Shown here piece by piece: positions 18,266-28,478 of a stretch of 64,000 nucleotides of DNA; position 1 is the first letter of the stretch, and every line of letters starts with the position of its first letter. The notes under the pieces were generated by a model. That model worked only from the letters and a program-made list of their open reading frames with translations. It did no database searches and was not told the DNA's origin. Both the position numbers and the translations under genes were made by a program. Origin of the DNA: Fidelibacterota bacterium (GTDB lineage: Bacteria; Fidelibacterota; Marinisomatia; Marinisomatales; SCKK01); assembly GCA_004124475.1 (NCBI GenBank), contig SCKK01000001.1, positions 1-64,000 on the forward strand, written 5' to 3'.

Positions 18266-19189
18266 ATGAGTTGGATAAAAGTATTTGCGCCGGCAACTAT
18301 CGCGAATATCGGTCCTGGTTTTGATGTACTTGGTATGGCAATTAAAGGGGCAGGTGATATAATTAAAGCAAGGAAAACCGCTTCTGGTGTTATAATAACA
18401 CAGATCGAATCCACCGGAGATATCCCTAGCGATCCTAATAAAAATACTGCCGGTATTGCTGCACAGGAAGTCTTAAAAATCATTGGTGAATCAGGGGGAT
18501 TGGAATTGAGAATAAAAAAAGGACTTCCCATTGGTTCCGGGCTCGGTTCCAGCGCCGTTTCCGCAGCAGCAGGCGCATTCGCTGCTAACTACTTATACGG
18601 ACAAAAACTTTCAATAGAAAAGCTGATCATTCCAGCTACATTAGCCGAAAGTAAGGTGTCGGCGTTTCATGCAGATAATACGGCCTCGACATTATTAGGA
18701 GGGGTTGTCCTGGTACGCTCAGTCTCCCCTCTCGATGTTGTTCAATTAGGAGTCATCGACAATTTGACTCTTATTGTAGTCACACCCAACATTATAGTAT
18801 TAACCAAGATGGCTCGAGAGGTACTTCCACAAAAAGTTGATTTCTCTGCTTTTGTTCAGAATCTGGGAAATGCTTCGGCAGTTACCGCATCATTCATTAC
18901 CAATGACTACAACCTTTTTGCCAGAAGCTTTTCTGATGTTGTGGTAGAACCTGTGAGGGCGCCGTTAATTCAGGGTTTTCAGCAGGTCAAGGAAGCTGCC
19001 TTATCCGCAGGAGCTGATGGTGTGGGAATTTCCGGTTCGGGTCCTACTTTATTTGCCATTACAAACCGCTCGGAAAATACCGCCGCTCAGATTGAGAAGG
19101 CTATGGTCAACGGTTTCAAAGAAGCTGGTATCGCAACCAGCAGTTTTATTACCACCGTAGATGAGGAAGGGGTAAGGATATTGGAGTAA
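18266..19189 (+). CDS. thrB: Homoserine kinase
   Basis: This 307-aa GHMP kinase phosphorylates homoserine with ATP, supplying the substrate of threonine synthase. The start VFAPATIANIGPGFDVLGMA is the family signature, and the nucleotide-binding motif is GLPIGSGLGSSAVSAAAG. The third motif GISGSGPTLFAI lies near the C-terminus. The start is one base after thrC. Confidence 0.96.
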   Translation: MSWIKVFAPATIANIGPGFDVLGMAIKGAGDIIKARKTASGVIITQIESTGDIPSDPNKNTAGIAAQEVLKIIGESGGLELRIKKGLPIGSGLGSSAVSAAAGAFAANYLYGQKLSIEKLIIPATLAESKVSAFHADNTASTLLGGVVLVRSVSPLDVVQLGVIDNLTLIVVTPNIIVLTKMAREVLPQKVDFSAFVQNLGNASAVTASFITNDYNLFARSFSDVVVEPVRAPLIQGFQQVKEAALSAGADGVGISGSGPTLFAITNRSENTAAQIEKAMVNGFKEAGIATSSFITTVDEEGVRILE

Positions 19190-19227
19190 TATTGATATTT
19201 GCACATATCTCCTCAAAGGAGGAACAA

Positions 19228-19308
19228 ATGGATGGATTAAAAGAACTGATTATGAATGATTCTATATTTAAAACAATACCTTACAATAGCTTTACTAATG
19301 AATATTGA
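19228..19308 (+). CDS. 26-aa small open reading frame with strong ribosome binding site
   Basis: ATG at 19228 follows AAAGGAGGAAC, a near-perfect ribosome binding site. The product is 26 residues, MDGLKELIMNDSIFKTIPYN and then SFTNEY. It lies 38 nt after thrB. It could be a real small protein, the start of a decayed longer gene (a spacer without other genes follows) or a leader peptide. No family is recognised. Confidence 0.35.
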   Translation: MDGLKELIMNDSIFKTIPYNSFTNEY

Positions 19309-19705
19309 TAATGAGCCTATAAAAGATTCAGATTTCTATAAGAGTTCATCCAAGGGGAAACGGCAAAAGGATTTATATTAAGTACCGCTTGTTCAATTGC
19401 ACTGCATGTCCAAAGGGAAAGAGTGCGGTTGTTGACTCAACTTGTAGAAGAATATAGCAAGTGTTGACTCTGACTCGATTGTAACGATCTAATAAGATTA
19501 TTGCGAAGGATTTGATTAAACAACCAAGATTGTGATTGAAATAAGAAATTTGTCTACTGGGTCACATGTTTGGCTTACTTTGGAAAAAAAATCTATCAAG
19601 AAACTCACATGTGTATTTTACAAAATATTGAAAAATCATATAAGTAAGGACCAATATCAGAATATCACTTCGTAGATAATTCAGAAATCAGATTAGGGGG
19701 AGCTA
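19309..19705 (+). other. Spacer between thrB and the symporter gene
   Basis: Nearly 400 nt without a supported gene. No terminator hairpin was found after thrB. The final bases carry GGGGGAG, the ribosome binding site of the symporter gene. Confidence 0.5.
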
Positions 19706-21502
19706 ATGAATCTTTCAGTTTTGGATTGGACCATCATCGTAATCTATTTTGTCTTCAGTTTATCAATAGCTGTTTATTTTTATAGACGGGCAAGCAAGAA
19801 CACAAGTGAGTTTTTTCTCACTGGCCGAAATCTGCCCTGGTACATCGCCGGGACGACCATGGTAGCCACTACTTTTGCAGCAGACACCCCATTAGCTATA
19901 ACGGAACTGGTGGCTAAAAATGGAATTGCCGGTAACTGGTTATGGTGGAATATGCTGTTTGGAGGAATGCTAACGGTATTTTTCTTTGCAAGATTGTGGC
20001 GACGGGCTGGAATTATGACAGATGTTGAGTTTGCTGAAATCCGTTACTCAGGGAAACCTGCAGCTTTTTTAAGAGGGTTCCGTGCCATATATCTCGGATT
20101 GCTTATGAATATCGTCATCATGGGGTGGGTCAATTTAGCCATGGTGAAAATACTTACCGTCATGTTCCCTGATCTTACTTTTTTTGGGTTAAATGGTGTG
20201 TCTATTTTGGGTTTTCATTTCAGCGCTCAATTGTTGGTTGTGGGTATCATCATGTTGATTGTCGCAGTCTACGCATCTCTTTCTGGTCTTTGGGGTGTAT
20301 CCATTACAGATGCCTTTCAATTCGTTATGGCGATGGCAGGAACTATCATTTTGGCTGTAATTGCTGTCAACATACCCGAAATCGGTGGAGTTGCCGGTTT
20401 GAAAGAAAAATTACCCGAATGGGTTTTTCAATTCACACCTGCATTTGGAAGTTCCGATACATCCGTTGGCAATGTCTTATCGATGACGCTTGCAGCATTT
20501 ATCGCATACATTGGCGTTCAATGGTGGGCATCGTGGTATCCAGGCGCTGAACCGGGCGGCGGTGGATATGTGGCTCAGCGAATGATGTCGGCTAAAGATG
20601 AAAAACATTCCCTCCTTGCTACTTTGTGGTTCATTATCGCCCATTACGCCATTCGTCCCTGGCCTTGGATTATGGTGGCTCTTGTCTCTTTGGTTTTGTA
20701 TCCGGATTTGGACATGGCACACAAAGGTGAAGGCTTTGTTATGGTGATGCGAGACTATCTCCCCTCAGGATTATTAGGCCTACTTCTGGCGGCATTTTTG
20801 GCTGCATACATGTCCACAATTTCAACACAGTTAAACTGGGGATCATCTTACATTGTTAATGACTTTTACCGTCGCTTTTTTAGAAAAAGTGGGGATGAAA
20901 AATACTATGTTCGAATTTCCCGGATTACCACAATACTCCTTATGATCTTATCCCTAATTGTGACATCAAAAATGGATAGAATCATTGATGCCTGGGCGTT
21001 TATTCTGGAAGCGAGCGCCGGAATTGGGATAGTGCTTATTTTACGTTGGTTCTGGTGGAGAATTAACGCCTGGTCAGAGATCTCAGCCATGATAGCACCG
21101 TTCATTATTCTTCCGTTTATTAAACCTTTCGTAGAATTCCCTCACACTCTCTTTTTCATTGTCGGATGGTCCAGCATTGTTTGGCTGTCTGTTACTTTTA
21201 TGACAGCTCCAACCAACGAAAAAACGCTTATCTCCTTCTATGAACGGATTCATCCCGGGGGTGTGTTGTGGAAACCTATTTCAAATAAATTACCACACGT
21301 GAAAAGTGATAGTGGCTACACACAACTTTTTATCGATTGGGTTGCCGGCTGCATCCTGGTTATCTTTTCTCTCTTTGGATTTGGAAAATTAATCCTTGGG
21401 GAGCAGGGGACCGGGTTTCTATTTCTATTCATTGCCGGGTGTGCAGGATACGTGATATATTGGCATTTATCAAAGATGGAATGGGGAAAAGTATTACAAT
21501 AA
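19706..21502 (+). CDS. Sodium:solute symporter family protein
   Basis: This 598-aa inner-membrane transporter of the SSS family couples sodium entry to solute uptake. About 13-14 hydrophobic segments are visible. The opening VIYFVFSLSIAVYFYRRASK, then SEFFLTGRNLPWYIAGTTMVATTFAADTP, is a typical first repeat with the sodium-site region. The substrate (sugar, proline or other) cannot be read. GGGGGAG precedes the ATG at normal distance. Confidence 0.92.
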   Translation: MNLSVLDWTIIVIYFVFSLSIAVYFYRRASKNTSEFFLTGRNLPWYIAGTTMVATTFAADTPLAITELVAKNGIAGNWLWWNMLFGGMLTVFFFARLWRRAGIMTDVEFAEIRYSGKPAAFLRGFRAIYLGLLMNIVIMGWVNLAMVKILTVMFPDLTFFGLNGVSILGFHFSAQLLVVGIIMLIVAVYASLSGLWGVSITDAFQFVMAMAGTIILAVIAVNIPEIGGVAGLKEKLPEWVFQFTPAFGSSDTSVGNVLSMTLAAFIAYIGVQWWASWYPGAEPGGGGYVAQRMMSAKDEKHSLLATLWFIIAHYAIRPWPWIMVALVSLVLYPDLDMAHKGEGFVMVMRDYLPSGLLGLLLAAFLAAYMSTISTQLNWGSSYIVNDFYRRFFRKSGDEKYYVRISRITTILLMILSLIVTSKMDRIIDAWAFILEASAGIGIVLILRWFWWRINAWSEISAMIAPFIILPFIKPFVEFPHTLFFIVGWSSIVWLSVTFMTAPTNEKTLISFYERIHPGGVLWKPISNKLPHVKSDSGYTQLFIDWVAGCILVIFSLFGFGKLILGEQGTGFLFLFIAGCAGYVIYWHLSKMEWGKVLQ

Positions 21503-21566
21503 GTCGAAAAGATTAATTCAATCCTGTTCCATTTCGGAAAAGTTTTTGATAGATTCGGTAAAAAAT

Positions 21567-22350
21567 ATGAATCCACCAAGACTCGAAAAAGGCGACACCA
21601 TCGGAATTGTTTCCCCAGCCCGGTGGTTAGAGGAAAAATCACTTGTAAAATCAGTCAGATTATTAGTAAAAGCTGGATATGTGGTCAAAGTCGGGAGTGC
21701 CGCTCGTTTAAGAGAAAACCAGTATGCCGGAACTACAGAAGACAGGGTAAAAGAGCTTGAAGAAATGTTCAGCGATAAAGAAGTCAAAGCTATTATTTGC
21801 TCTCGCGGAGGATATGGAGCCATTCGCGTTACGGATATGATCAACTACGATTTGATAAAACGCAATCCTAAAATTTTTATAGGATATAGCGATATTACTG
21901 CTCTGCACTCAGCTATTTTAAAATCTACCGGACTCACAACATTTCATGGTCCCATGTTGATTAGCTTTGTTGACACAAAAGATGAATTCACATGGAAATA
22001 TCTATTTGAAGTTATTTCGTCTTATACTCCATCAGAGATTATATTTCCCAAAGATCAACAACCAAAAGTGTTACGTCAGGGGAATGCAGAGGGACGACTT
22101 TTCGGGGGAAACTTGACACTCCTGATTAACATGATTGGCACTCGCTTTGATTTCAATACAGAGGGAAAAATATTATTTATAGAAGATACAGATGAAAAAC
22201 TTTATAGTATTGATCGTCTGCTTTTACATCTTAAAAGGTCGGGGAAATTAGACAGGATAGCTGGATTGATTGTAGGGGAAGTGACCAAACTCAGTGATGA
22301 AGAAATACCTTTTGGAAAAAGCCCGGACGAAATTGTTTTAGATGTATGTA
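21567..22350 (+). pseudogene. S66 LD-carboxypeptidase, 5' part, interrupted by ISNCY-like element
   Basis: S66 peptidases remove the terminal D-alanine from tetrapeptide stems during murein recycling. This part has the opening GDTIGIVSPA and the nucleophile region ICSRGGYGAIRV. The ATG at 21567 is chosen over the TTG at 21546. The frame runs into the IS at 22351. After removing the IS and one copy of the 6-nt target duplication, the frame continues at 24184-24326. It then encodes CGHGVHQMTIPYDTMARI and FTLLESAVV, which supply the catalytic His and the normal C-terminus. The reconstructed protein is about 308 aa. Confidence 0.93.
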
Positions 22351-24183
22351 GTGTCTGAACGAAAAGTCCTATTTTCTAAGATTTTTGATAAAAAATTAGG
22401 ATGGTAAACATTTCTAATTCACAAGAAGAAAGGTCAAATGGATTTTGATTGACCAACAACTAACGAATGTGTTGATTTTTGCTGATTTTAGACATTTTTG
22501 GTTATACGTCTCCGTGAGGTTCTTTAATAACTCAATTTTTCGCAGTGTTCAAGCCAACGCTAATCTGAGCCGTCGGCGTTTCTTTATTTTCTTCCGATCC
22601 TTTTCAATTAAAAGGTTTCCAAGCCGATGCAAATTAAACGAAAGAATTCCCAAAGAGATGTATCGCTTGAAATGGTCGATCCCACTATCCGGACAGCGAT
22701 CCAAACCATGATGCTCCAATGAATTAATATCCGACTCTACTGCTGAATGTTCATGACGTAAAGCGATAAACTGTTTTGAATGCTCACGCTCGTATTCTTC
22801 CTTTGACGATTTCCCCTTTTTCCGTATGACAACCTCTGGAATTAAGGTGGATAATGCCTCATAATTATCCTGACTCCAAAACCCCATATCATAACTGACA
22901 CTGCCTATGGGAATGTCAGATCGTTCAATAATCTGTTCAGTCATTGGTACCGCTATGGCCACATCCTGTTCCTTCTCCAAAACATGGTGATCAATACAAA
23001 ATCCATACTGATCCGTCGCCACAGCTACATTCAGACCTAAATCAATACAGTTGCCTGATTTCCCCTTCTTTATCCATTCAGTATAGGGCTCAAACAGGGA
23101 AAACATCTTCTCATTATGGGGAATCTTCTCTTCCTTAATTATACGACGTTCTACCAGGTCTATGTGCTTATCCAACATTTCTTCAAAATAGAACAACTCC
23201 ATTAAGCAAATCGTTTTCGGAAGGGAACCTTCCGTTGCTTTAGTCAAAGCCTCCCTGGATGATTTTATCTTCTCACTGATGGTCTTGGTCAGCCGTAAAT
23301 ATTCCTTCGTTGACTCCTGTAAACGGACGGCCTTATTCTTGCCCCCGCTTGCCATATGTTTACTCACACGAAGATAAGCATTCTTAATCTCACGTACCCA
23401 AGCCTGACCTTTTCGCCATCCCCGTATATCTGTCCCCACCACTATCTTTAATACCATCTGAATACTTTTACGAGCTGCATCCCACAGTAAATTTACATCT
23501 GTTGGAAAATGAACATTGCTTTCCACCGGGTAGGTATCAATCTTTACCCTTAGAGCCTCGTCTTTTTTTTTGATACGATGACCAACCTTTACAACAATGC
23601 CGTTAATTTCATCAAGAAGCTCCTCACTCAAGAAGCCTACATTGTCTTTCAACGTCTGCAAAGGGTAAACCTTTTTATTCCTTCCAAAATAGGATAAACC
23701 CAATAACTCTCGGACTAACATATCATAATTGGTCCCGAAGGATCGGGATTCCAACCGATCATAATCTGCGTCTAAGGTTAATCGGACAACACCAAACACC
23801 AATATCTCCCATAAACTCATCCCTGGACGCCCATTGCCAGTAATGACAATTTCGGACTCAAGGAGATCGAAAACCTGTTCATTGATTTCCGGGGTTGTAT
23901 AGATATACTGCAATGCACGCAATACAGGGGGAAGTTCATCCCTGCTTTTCAAGGGAATGCCTATTTCTTCAATGGGACATGAACCTATTTCCAATTGAAT
24001 CTCGAATCTTTTCCGCATAATCTGAATTCCTGTGCTTTTTCTACTGTTTTATTGACCGAATGTTTGGCTAAAACACCACTTTTAGCTCATTTTTGTATGG
24101 AATTTAGCTACAATTCGATGACAATTACAAGTATATTATTACTGATATCAACAAGTTGTGCGTTTTCGTTCAGACACTATGTA
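22345..24183 (-). mobile_element. ISNCY-like insertion sequence with 6-bp target duplication
   Basis: The element is 22351-24177 (1827 bp). Its ends are perfect 15-bp inverted repeats, GTGTCTGAACGAAAA at 22351-22365 and the complement at 24163-24177. The target duplication TATGTA is at 22345-22350 and 24178-24183. It contains one transposase gene on the minus strand. Perfect ends, perfect duplication and an intact target reading frame indicate a recent insertion. Confidence 0.93.
22549..24018 (-). CDS. ISNCY family-like transposase
   Basis: This 489-aa transposase mobilises the element at 22351-24177. The opening LKSRDELPPVLRALQYIYTT and GRPGMSLWEILVFGVVRLTL resemble ISNCY/IS1202-type transposases. 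DDE-like acidic residues occur near KIDTYPVESNVHFPTDVNLL and GFCIDHHVLEKEQDVAIA, with a later SYDMGFW segment. The frame is intact with basic C-terminal residues (KKIKKRRRLR). A CCCGA-CGGGA-like palindrome lies inside the coding region near 23732-23752. The exact IS family assignment is from memory of sequence style. Confidence 0.85.
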   Translation of the reverse strand: MRKRFEIQLEIGSCPIEEIGIPLKSRDELPPVLRALQYIYTTPEINEQVFDLLESEIVITGNGRPGMSLWEILVFGVVRLTLDADYDRLESRSFGTNYDMLVRELLGLSYFGRNKKVYPLQTLKDNVGFLSEELLDEINGIVVKVGHRIKKKDEALRVKIDTYPVESNVHFPTDVNLLWDAARKSIQMVLKIVVGTDIRGWRKGQAWVREIKNAYLRVSKHMASGGKNKAVRLQESTKEYLRLTKTISEKIKSSREALTKATEGSLPKTICLMELFYFEEMLDKHIDLVERRIIKEEKIPHNEKMFSLFEPYTEWIKKGKSGNCIDLGLNVAVATDQYGFCIDHHVLEKEQDVAIAVPMTEQIIERSDIPIGSVSYDMGFWSQDNYEALSTLIPEVVIRKKGKSSKEEYEREHSKQFIALRHEHSAVESDINSLEHHGLDRCPDSGIDHFKRYISLGILSFNLHRLGNLLIEKDRKKIKKRRRLRLALA

Positions 24184-24326
24184 GAAATACTCAATTCCCC
24201 ATTATTTCAAATTTCCCATGCGGTCATGGTGTACATCAAATGACTATACCATATGATACCATGGCTCGAATATTATGTACAAAAGACAGATTTTCATTTA
24301 CCCTTTTAGAATCTGCCGTCGTTTAG
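24184..24326 (+). pseudogene. S66 LD-carboxypeptidase, 3' part
   Basis: This is the continuation of the gene interrupted at 22350. Joined through one TATGTA copy it reads RNTQFPIISNFPCGHGVHQM and then TIPYDTMARIL, with a stop at 24324-24326. The GHG His is the third member of the Ser-Glu-His triad of S66 peptidases. The fragment has no start of its own. Confidence 0.92.
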
Positions 24327-24334
24327 TACAGGTT

Positions 24335-24850
24335 TTACAATTTCCGTTTCGCTAATTCCCGCTGGTAAACCTCAAAAACTTCACGTAAAAAACAGACGAA
24401 GATTACCCTTTTAAGTTCCTTGTATATTTCGAGAAACTTTAACGTTTCATGGATTGCTATCTGAGTTGCCTTTTTCAAGGGAAACCGATATACACCCGTG
24501 CTGATTGCCGGAAAAGCCACTGATTTAATGGAGTAATCCTTCACCAGCGTAAAACAACTTTGGTAACAACTTGCCAGTAACTCCTCTTCACCGTTATCGC
24601 CACCATACCAGACCGGACCGACAGTATGGATCACATATTTCGCAGGCAAATTATACCCCTTTGTAATTTTGGCTTTTCCCATCTCGCATCCACCCAATGT
24701 TTTACATTCATCCAACAGTTGAGGTCCTGCCGCTCGGTGAATAGCTCCATCTACACCTCCGCCACCCAATAGCGATCTGTTGGCAGCATTTACAATGGCG
24801 TCAACCTTCATTTGGGTGATATCACCTTGAATGACTACAATTTTATTCAA
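24335..24850 (-). CDS. Macrodomain protein (O-acetyl-ADP-ribose deacetylase-like)
   Basis: This 171-aa single macrodomain is of the YmdB/MacroD type, which binds ADP-ribose and hydrolyses O-acetyl-ADP-ribose or mono-ADP-ribosyl-protein bonds. Motifs are [36 protein letters not shown] and [16 protein letters not shown]. These match the catalytic loop and the substrate loop of MacroD-type enzymes. It lies downstream of the type I restriction island on the same strand, separated by about 280 nt. A defence link is possible but unproven. Confidence 0.93.
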   Translation of the reverse strand: MNKIVVIQGDITQMKVDAIVNAANRSLLGGGGVDGAIHRAAGPQLLDECKTLGGCEMGKAKITKGYNLPAKYVIHTVGPVWYGGDNGEEELLASCYQSCFTLVKDYSIKSVAFPAISTGVYRFPLKKATQIAIHETLKFLEIYKELKRVIFVCFLREVFEVYQRELAKRKL

Positions 24851-25131
24851 GTAGATATTTCCTCTGTTTAATAGTGATGTATTTCAATATTCTTTTCAGA
24901 CGCCTTCCAAAACATTTCTATTTTGACAATAATTCACTTTTATTGATATAGCAATTTCCATATTCTTTAAATTAAGTAAAATCTTTTTCGACGGATTCCA
25001 GACACTGTAAAAGGTAAAATATTATGGATTATGTATGCAACTGCTTTACTGGTTGATTCTTAATACATTTTAAATCGTCGACAAAATATCGGCAGGGCGG
25101 GGGGGGTGTTGTGTGGTTGTTGCCATCTAGT
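24851..25131. other. Spacer between the macrodomain gene and hsdR
   Basis: No gene is visible. A GGCAGGGCGGGGGGGG run occurs near 25090-25105, just after the hsdR C-terminal stop. Confidence 0.45.
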
Positions 25132-26166
25132 TCACTTCATCTCTGTTAGTTCGCCTGCTATCAATTCAGCTTGTTTTAACACCGTTTCCGTTGCCAGTTT
25201 TTGCATATCTGGTGGATAACCGTATTGACGTAGCGTTCGTTTTACAATTACCTTGAGCTTTGCTTTCACACTTTCCTTTATTGTCCAGTCAATTGAAGCA
25301 TTCTGTTTGACACGCTCGAATAGGATGACTGCCAATTCACGCAATTTATCTTTCCGCATTAATTCGCGGGCACTTTTATTATTAGCAATCGCAGTATAGA
25401 AGGCATATTCAAATTCAGACAAACCCATTTCCTGGGGTTCCTTGTCCATCTTTTTTATTTCTCTGCTAAGTGCGATCAACTCTTCGATAACTTCGACAGC
25501 AGTTAGAATCTTGGCATGGTATTTCCTTATGGAGTTCTCCAACATCTCCATCAGCGTTTTACCCTGAACCAGGTTAGTTTTTATACGCGATTTGATTTCA
25601 TCATTTAGCAGTTTCTTTAACACTTCCAGAGCAATGTTTTTATGCTCCATATTCTTTACTTCCAGAAGGAATTCCTCCGAAAGGATCGATATATCCGGCT
25701 TCTTGATTCCGGCAGCATCGAAAACATCAATCACTTTATCCGTTACAAGAGCTTGGTCAATAACCTGCCGTATAGATGTTTCTATATCTTCATCAGTCCT
25801 TCGGGTCCCGGTAGTGTCAAATTTCACCAGCCGTGCTTTTACCGCTTGAAAGAAAGACACCTCATCCTTTACATCCATTGCCTGCTCGTGTGGAATTGCG
25901 ATAGCAAAGGCTCTGGATAATGCTGTTACTTCATCAATGAAGCGCTTCTTTCCATTTTCCAGGCTGAGGATGTGTTCTTCGGCAATCAGGATAATTTTCA
26001 GTTTGGTGATCGTATCGGCTGTAAAGTATTCTTCGTATAAAAGCCCTCGATCTTTACCAAGAAAAGGTACAGACGGATCTCTGACAGCATTTTGATACTC
26101 ATAAGAATAATCCTTAACCGGTTTCTCAAAGAACATTTGTGATACAATCTCTATTTTTTCCAACAT
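25132..26166 (-). CDS. hsdR: HsdR C-terminal part (type I restriction enzyme R subunit, frameshifted)
   Basis: This 344-aa frame matches the helical C-terminal region of type I restriction R subunits, which contacts the methyltransferase core. It continues the 26151-28478 frame: the last residues there read EKAVQL and this frame continues as [13 protein letters not shown]. The two overlap by 16 nt in different frames. Joined, they give about 1,115 aa, a normal HsdR length. No separate ribosome binding site stands out, but the ATG lies eight codons before the upstream TAG, so reinitiation is conceivable. A run of six A (minus strand, 26154-26159) sits at the overlap. Confidence 0.88.
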   Translation of the reverse strand: MLEKIEIVSQMFFEKPVKDYSYEYQNAVRDPSVPFLGKDRGLLYEEYFTADTITKLKIILIAEEHILSLENGKKRFIDEVTALSRAFAIAIPHEQAMDVKDEVSFFQAVKARLVKFDTTGTRRTDEDIETSIRQVIDQALVTDKVIDVFDAAGIKKPDISILSEEFLLEVKNMEHKNIALEVLKKLLNDEIKSRIKTNLVQGKTLMEMLENSIRKYHAKILTAVEVIEELIALSREIKKMDKEPQEMGLSEFEYAFYTAIANNKSARELMRKDKLRELAVILFERVKQNASIDWTIKESVKAKLKVIVKRTLRQYGYPPDMQKLATETVLKQAELIAGELTEMK

Positions 26167-28478
26167 AGTTGGACAGCCTTTTCCTGAACCAACAGAGGAT
26201 CACCCTTACCACCGCTCTCAGAGTAAAAAGACAATGCTTTTTTCAAATCGGATGCAACCCCCAGATAGTCTACAATTAGACCGCCATCAATTTGATTGTA
26301 AACCCGATTTACCCGGGCTATAGCCTGCATTAGGTTATGTCCCCGCATGGGCTTATCGATATACATCGTTTTGAGACAGGGCGCATCAAACCCGGTGAGC
26401 CACATGTCCCGAACGATGACAAGCTTCAGTTCATCTTCAGAATCTTTCATTCGTTCTGACAACGCCCTTCGCTGGTCTTTGGTGGTGTGATGTTTTGCCA
26501 TCTTTGGGCCATCGGATGACGCTGCGGTCATGACAACTTTTATCATTCCTTTCTTCAAATCATCGTCGTGCCATTGTGGTCTTATTTTTATGATTTCACT
26601 GTACAGATCAACAGCAATTCTTCGGGACATGGCGACAACCATACCTTTACCTTCAAATACTTCCTGTCTTTGCTCAAAGTGTTTTACAATATCCTGCGTA
26701 ACCTGTTTTATCCGGTCTTCACTTCCTATTAACGCTTCTAACTGTGTCCATTTTGCCTTCGCTTTTTGTGTTTCAGTCAGGTCGCCTTTCTTTAGTTCTT
26801 CGTCTAACTCAGAGACTAATTTTTTACCTTTTTCGCTCAGATTTACCTTTGCCAGCCGGCTCTCATAATAAATCTTGACCGTAGCACCGTCGGCAACCGC
26901 CTGGGCGATATCGTATATGTCAATGTAATTGCCAAATACGGCCGGTGTGTTTACATCAGTGTTTTCAATCGGTGTACCGGTAAATCCCAGGTAGGTAGCG
27001 TTGGGCAAAGCATCCCTCATATATTTTGCAAACCCGTAGACAATTTTCTTCCCGGTTACAATTCCCTGTTTATCTATTTCATCAATTGTTTTGGCTTTAA
27101 AACCATATTGGGTTCGGTGAGCCTCATCAGCAATAACAACAATATTATTCCTGCCGGAAAGTTGCTCGTACACATTGCCTTCGTTCGGTTGGAATTTCTG
27201 TATGGTTGTAAAAACAACGCCCCCTGATGCCACTTTCAGGAGTTCTTTTAAATGCTCCCTGTTTTCCGCTTGAACAGGGTCCTGCCGGAGGAGCTGTTTT
27301 GAAGCGGCAAATGTGTCGAATAACTGGTCGTCCAAATCGTTCCGGTCAGTAATCATTACTATGGTTGGGTTATCCAATGCCAGCACAACTTTACCGGTGT
27401 AAAAAACCATGGATAAGGATTTCCCGCTGCCCTGCGTATGCCAGACCACACCGCCTTTTCGGTCGCCTGAGGGTTGTGAATTCACCCCGGTGACACCGTA
27501 GCTTTCGGGTGATTCCATTACTGCATTTTCGATTTTGAGATAACCGGAAGCCCTCAAGGTCGATTCCACTGCACGATTCACCGCATAGTATTGGTGATAA
27601 GCGGCAAGCTTTTTCACCGTCTCGATAGTGAAAACACCGGTCTCTTTATCCTCTTTTTTTGACTTCTCGAAGACGATGAAATGGCGTATTAAATCCAGCA
27701 ACGTTTGTTTATTAAGCATGCCCTTAATCAGGGTTTCCAATTCACTGACCAAATGGGAGACTTCGGATTTTCCATCGGCGGACTTCCAAGTCATGAAACG
27801 GCTGTAACCGGCGGAAAGGGAGCCGGCTTTCGCTTCCAATCCATCGGAGATGACCATTAATCCATTGTAGGTAAATAGGCTGGGAATAGCTTGTTTGTAG
27901 GTTTGCAACTGCCTAAAAGCTGATTTGATGGTGGCATGTTCTTCCACCGGATTTTTTAGTTCAATTACCACTAAAGGTAATCCATTGATAAACAGAACAA
28001 TATCCGGGCGTTTGTTTACAGTTCCGGTTACTGAGCTTGTCGAAGTAACGGTATACTGGTTCACTACCAGGAAATCATTATTTTCCGGATTCTCAAAATC
28101 AATGAGCCAGACCAGATCACCCCGGCTTTCTGTGCCGCCTGCCTGTCCTGCGGACGCAGGCAGGTCTTTTTGATAACTGACCTTTATTCCTTCGGTGAGC
28201 AAACGGTGAAAGGCTTCGTTATTGGCGATGAGTTCAGGAGAGTTCAAGCGTTGAATTTGCTTTAAAGCGTCATCCCGGGAAGCTTGGGGAATGTTAGGAT
28301 TTATCCTGCCAACGGCTTTTTGTAGACGATCTAAAAGCAGCACATCTTCAAAGGATTGCCGTTCGGGTGTGTTGCTATCGGGAGCGATATCAGGAGCATA
28401 AAGGTATTGAAAGCCGTTGCTTTCTAATAATTCAACGGCAAATTCTTCGATTTCGGATTCGGTGATTTTATTTACCAC
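26151..28478 (-). CDS. hsdR: HsdR N-terminal part: nuclease and translocase domains (frameshifted)
   Basis: This 775-aa frame holds the nuclease and motor of a type I restriction enzyme. The PD-(D/E)xK nuclease is visible as [21 protein letters not shown]. Helicase motifs follow: Walker A in [17 protein letters not shown] in [14 protein letters not shown], motif III in LGFTGTPIE and motif VI in [12 protein letters not shown]. The frame stops at QLCWKK just before the C-terminal domain. Two REP-like palindromes (28027-28049, 28138-28164) are embedded in frame. The enzyme would translocate and cut unmodified DNA if the frameshift is bypassed. Confidence 0.92.
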   Translation of the reverse strand: MVNKITESEIEEFAVELLESNGFQYLYAPDIAPDSNTPERQSFEDVLLLDRLQKAVGRINPNIPQASRDDALKQIQRLNSPELIANNEAFHRLLTEGIKVSYQKDLPASAGQAGGTESRGDLVWLIDFENPENNDFLVVNQYTVTSTSSVTGTVNKRPDIVLFINGLPLVVIELKNPVEEHATIKSAFRQLQTYKQAIPSLFTYNGLMVISDGLEAKAGSLSAGYSRFMTWKSADGKSEVSHLVSELETLIKGMLNKQTLLDLIRHFIVFEKSKKEDKETGVFTIETVKKLAAYHQYYAVNRAVESTLRASGYLKIENAVMESPESYGVTGVNSQPSGDRKGGVVWHTQGSGKSLSMVFYTGKVVLALDNPTIVMITDRNDLDDQLFDTFAASKQLLRQDPVQAENREHLKELLKVASGGVVFTTIQKFQPNEGNVYEQLSGRNNIVVIADEAHRTQYGFKAKTIDEIDKQGIVTGKKIVYGFAKYMRDALPNATYLGFTGTPIENTDVNTPAVFGNYIDIYDIAQAVADGATVKIYYESRLAKVNLSEKGKKLVSELDEELKKGDLTETQKAKAKWTQLEALIGSEDRIKQVTQDIVKHFEQRQEVFEGKGMVVAMSRRIAVDLYSEIIKIRPQWHDDDLKKGMIKVVMTAASSDGPKMAKHHTTKDQRRALSERMKDSEDELKLVIVRDMWLTGFDAPCLKTMYIDKPMRGHNLMQAIARVNRVYNQIDGGLIVDYLGVASDLKKALSFYSESGGKGDPLLVQEKAVQLCWKK
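28027..28049. repeat. REP-like palindrome inside hsdR (CTGAGCTTGTCGAAG type)
   Basis: GTTACTGAGCTTGTCGAAGTAAC contains the CTGAGC-N-GTCGAAG motif of a common extragenic palindrome class, with GTTACT/AGTAAC arms. Here it is translated in frame as part of [11 protein letters not shown]. Confidence 0.65.
28138..28164. repeat. Palindromic insert inside hsdR (CCTGCCTG...CAGGCAGG)
   Basis: CCTGCCTG and CAGGCAGG arms enclose TCCTGCGGACG. It encodes roughly LPASAGQAG between KD and GTES in HsdR, without breaking the frame. It looks like an extragenic-type palindrome captured by the coding sequence. Confidence 0.65.

Noticed and set aside
20290-20722. Frames of about 80 codons inside the symporter gene on both strands
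   Set aside because: They lie inside an intact 598-aa transporter gene and encode no recognisable protein.
25080-25110. G-run near 25,095 as a quadruplex or terminator
   Set aside because: It is one run of G without the spaced tracts needed for a quadruplex and without a hairpin, so nothing specific can be claimed.
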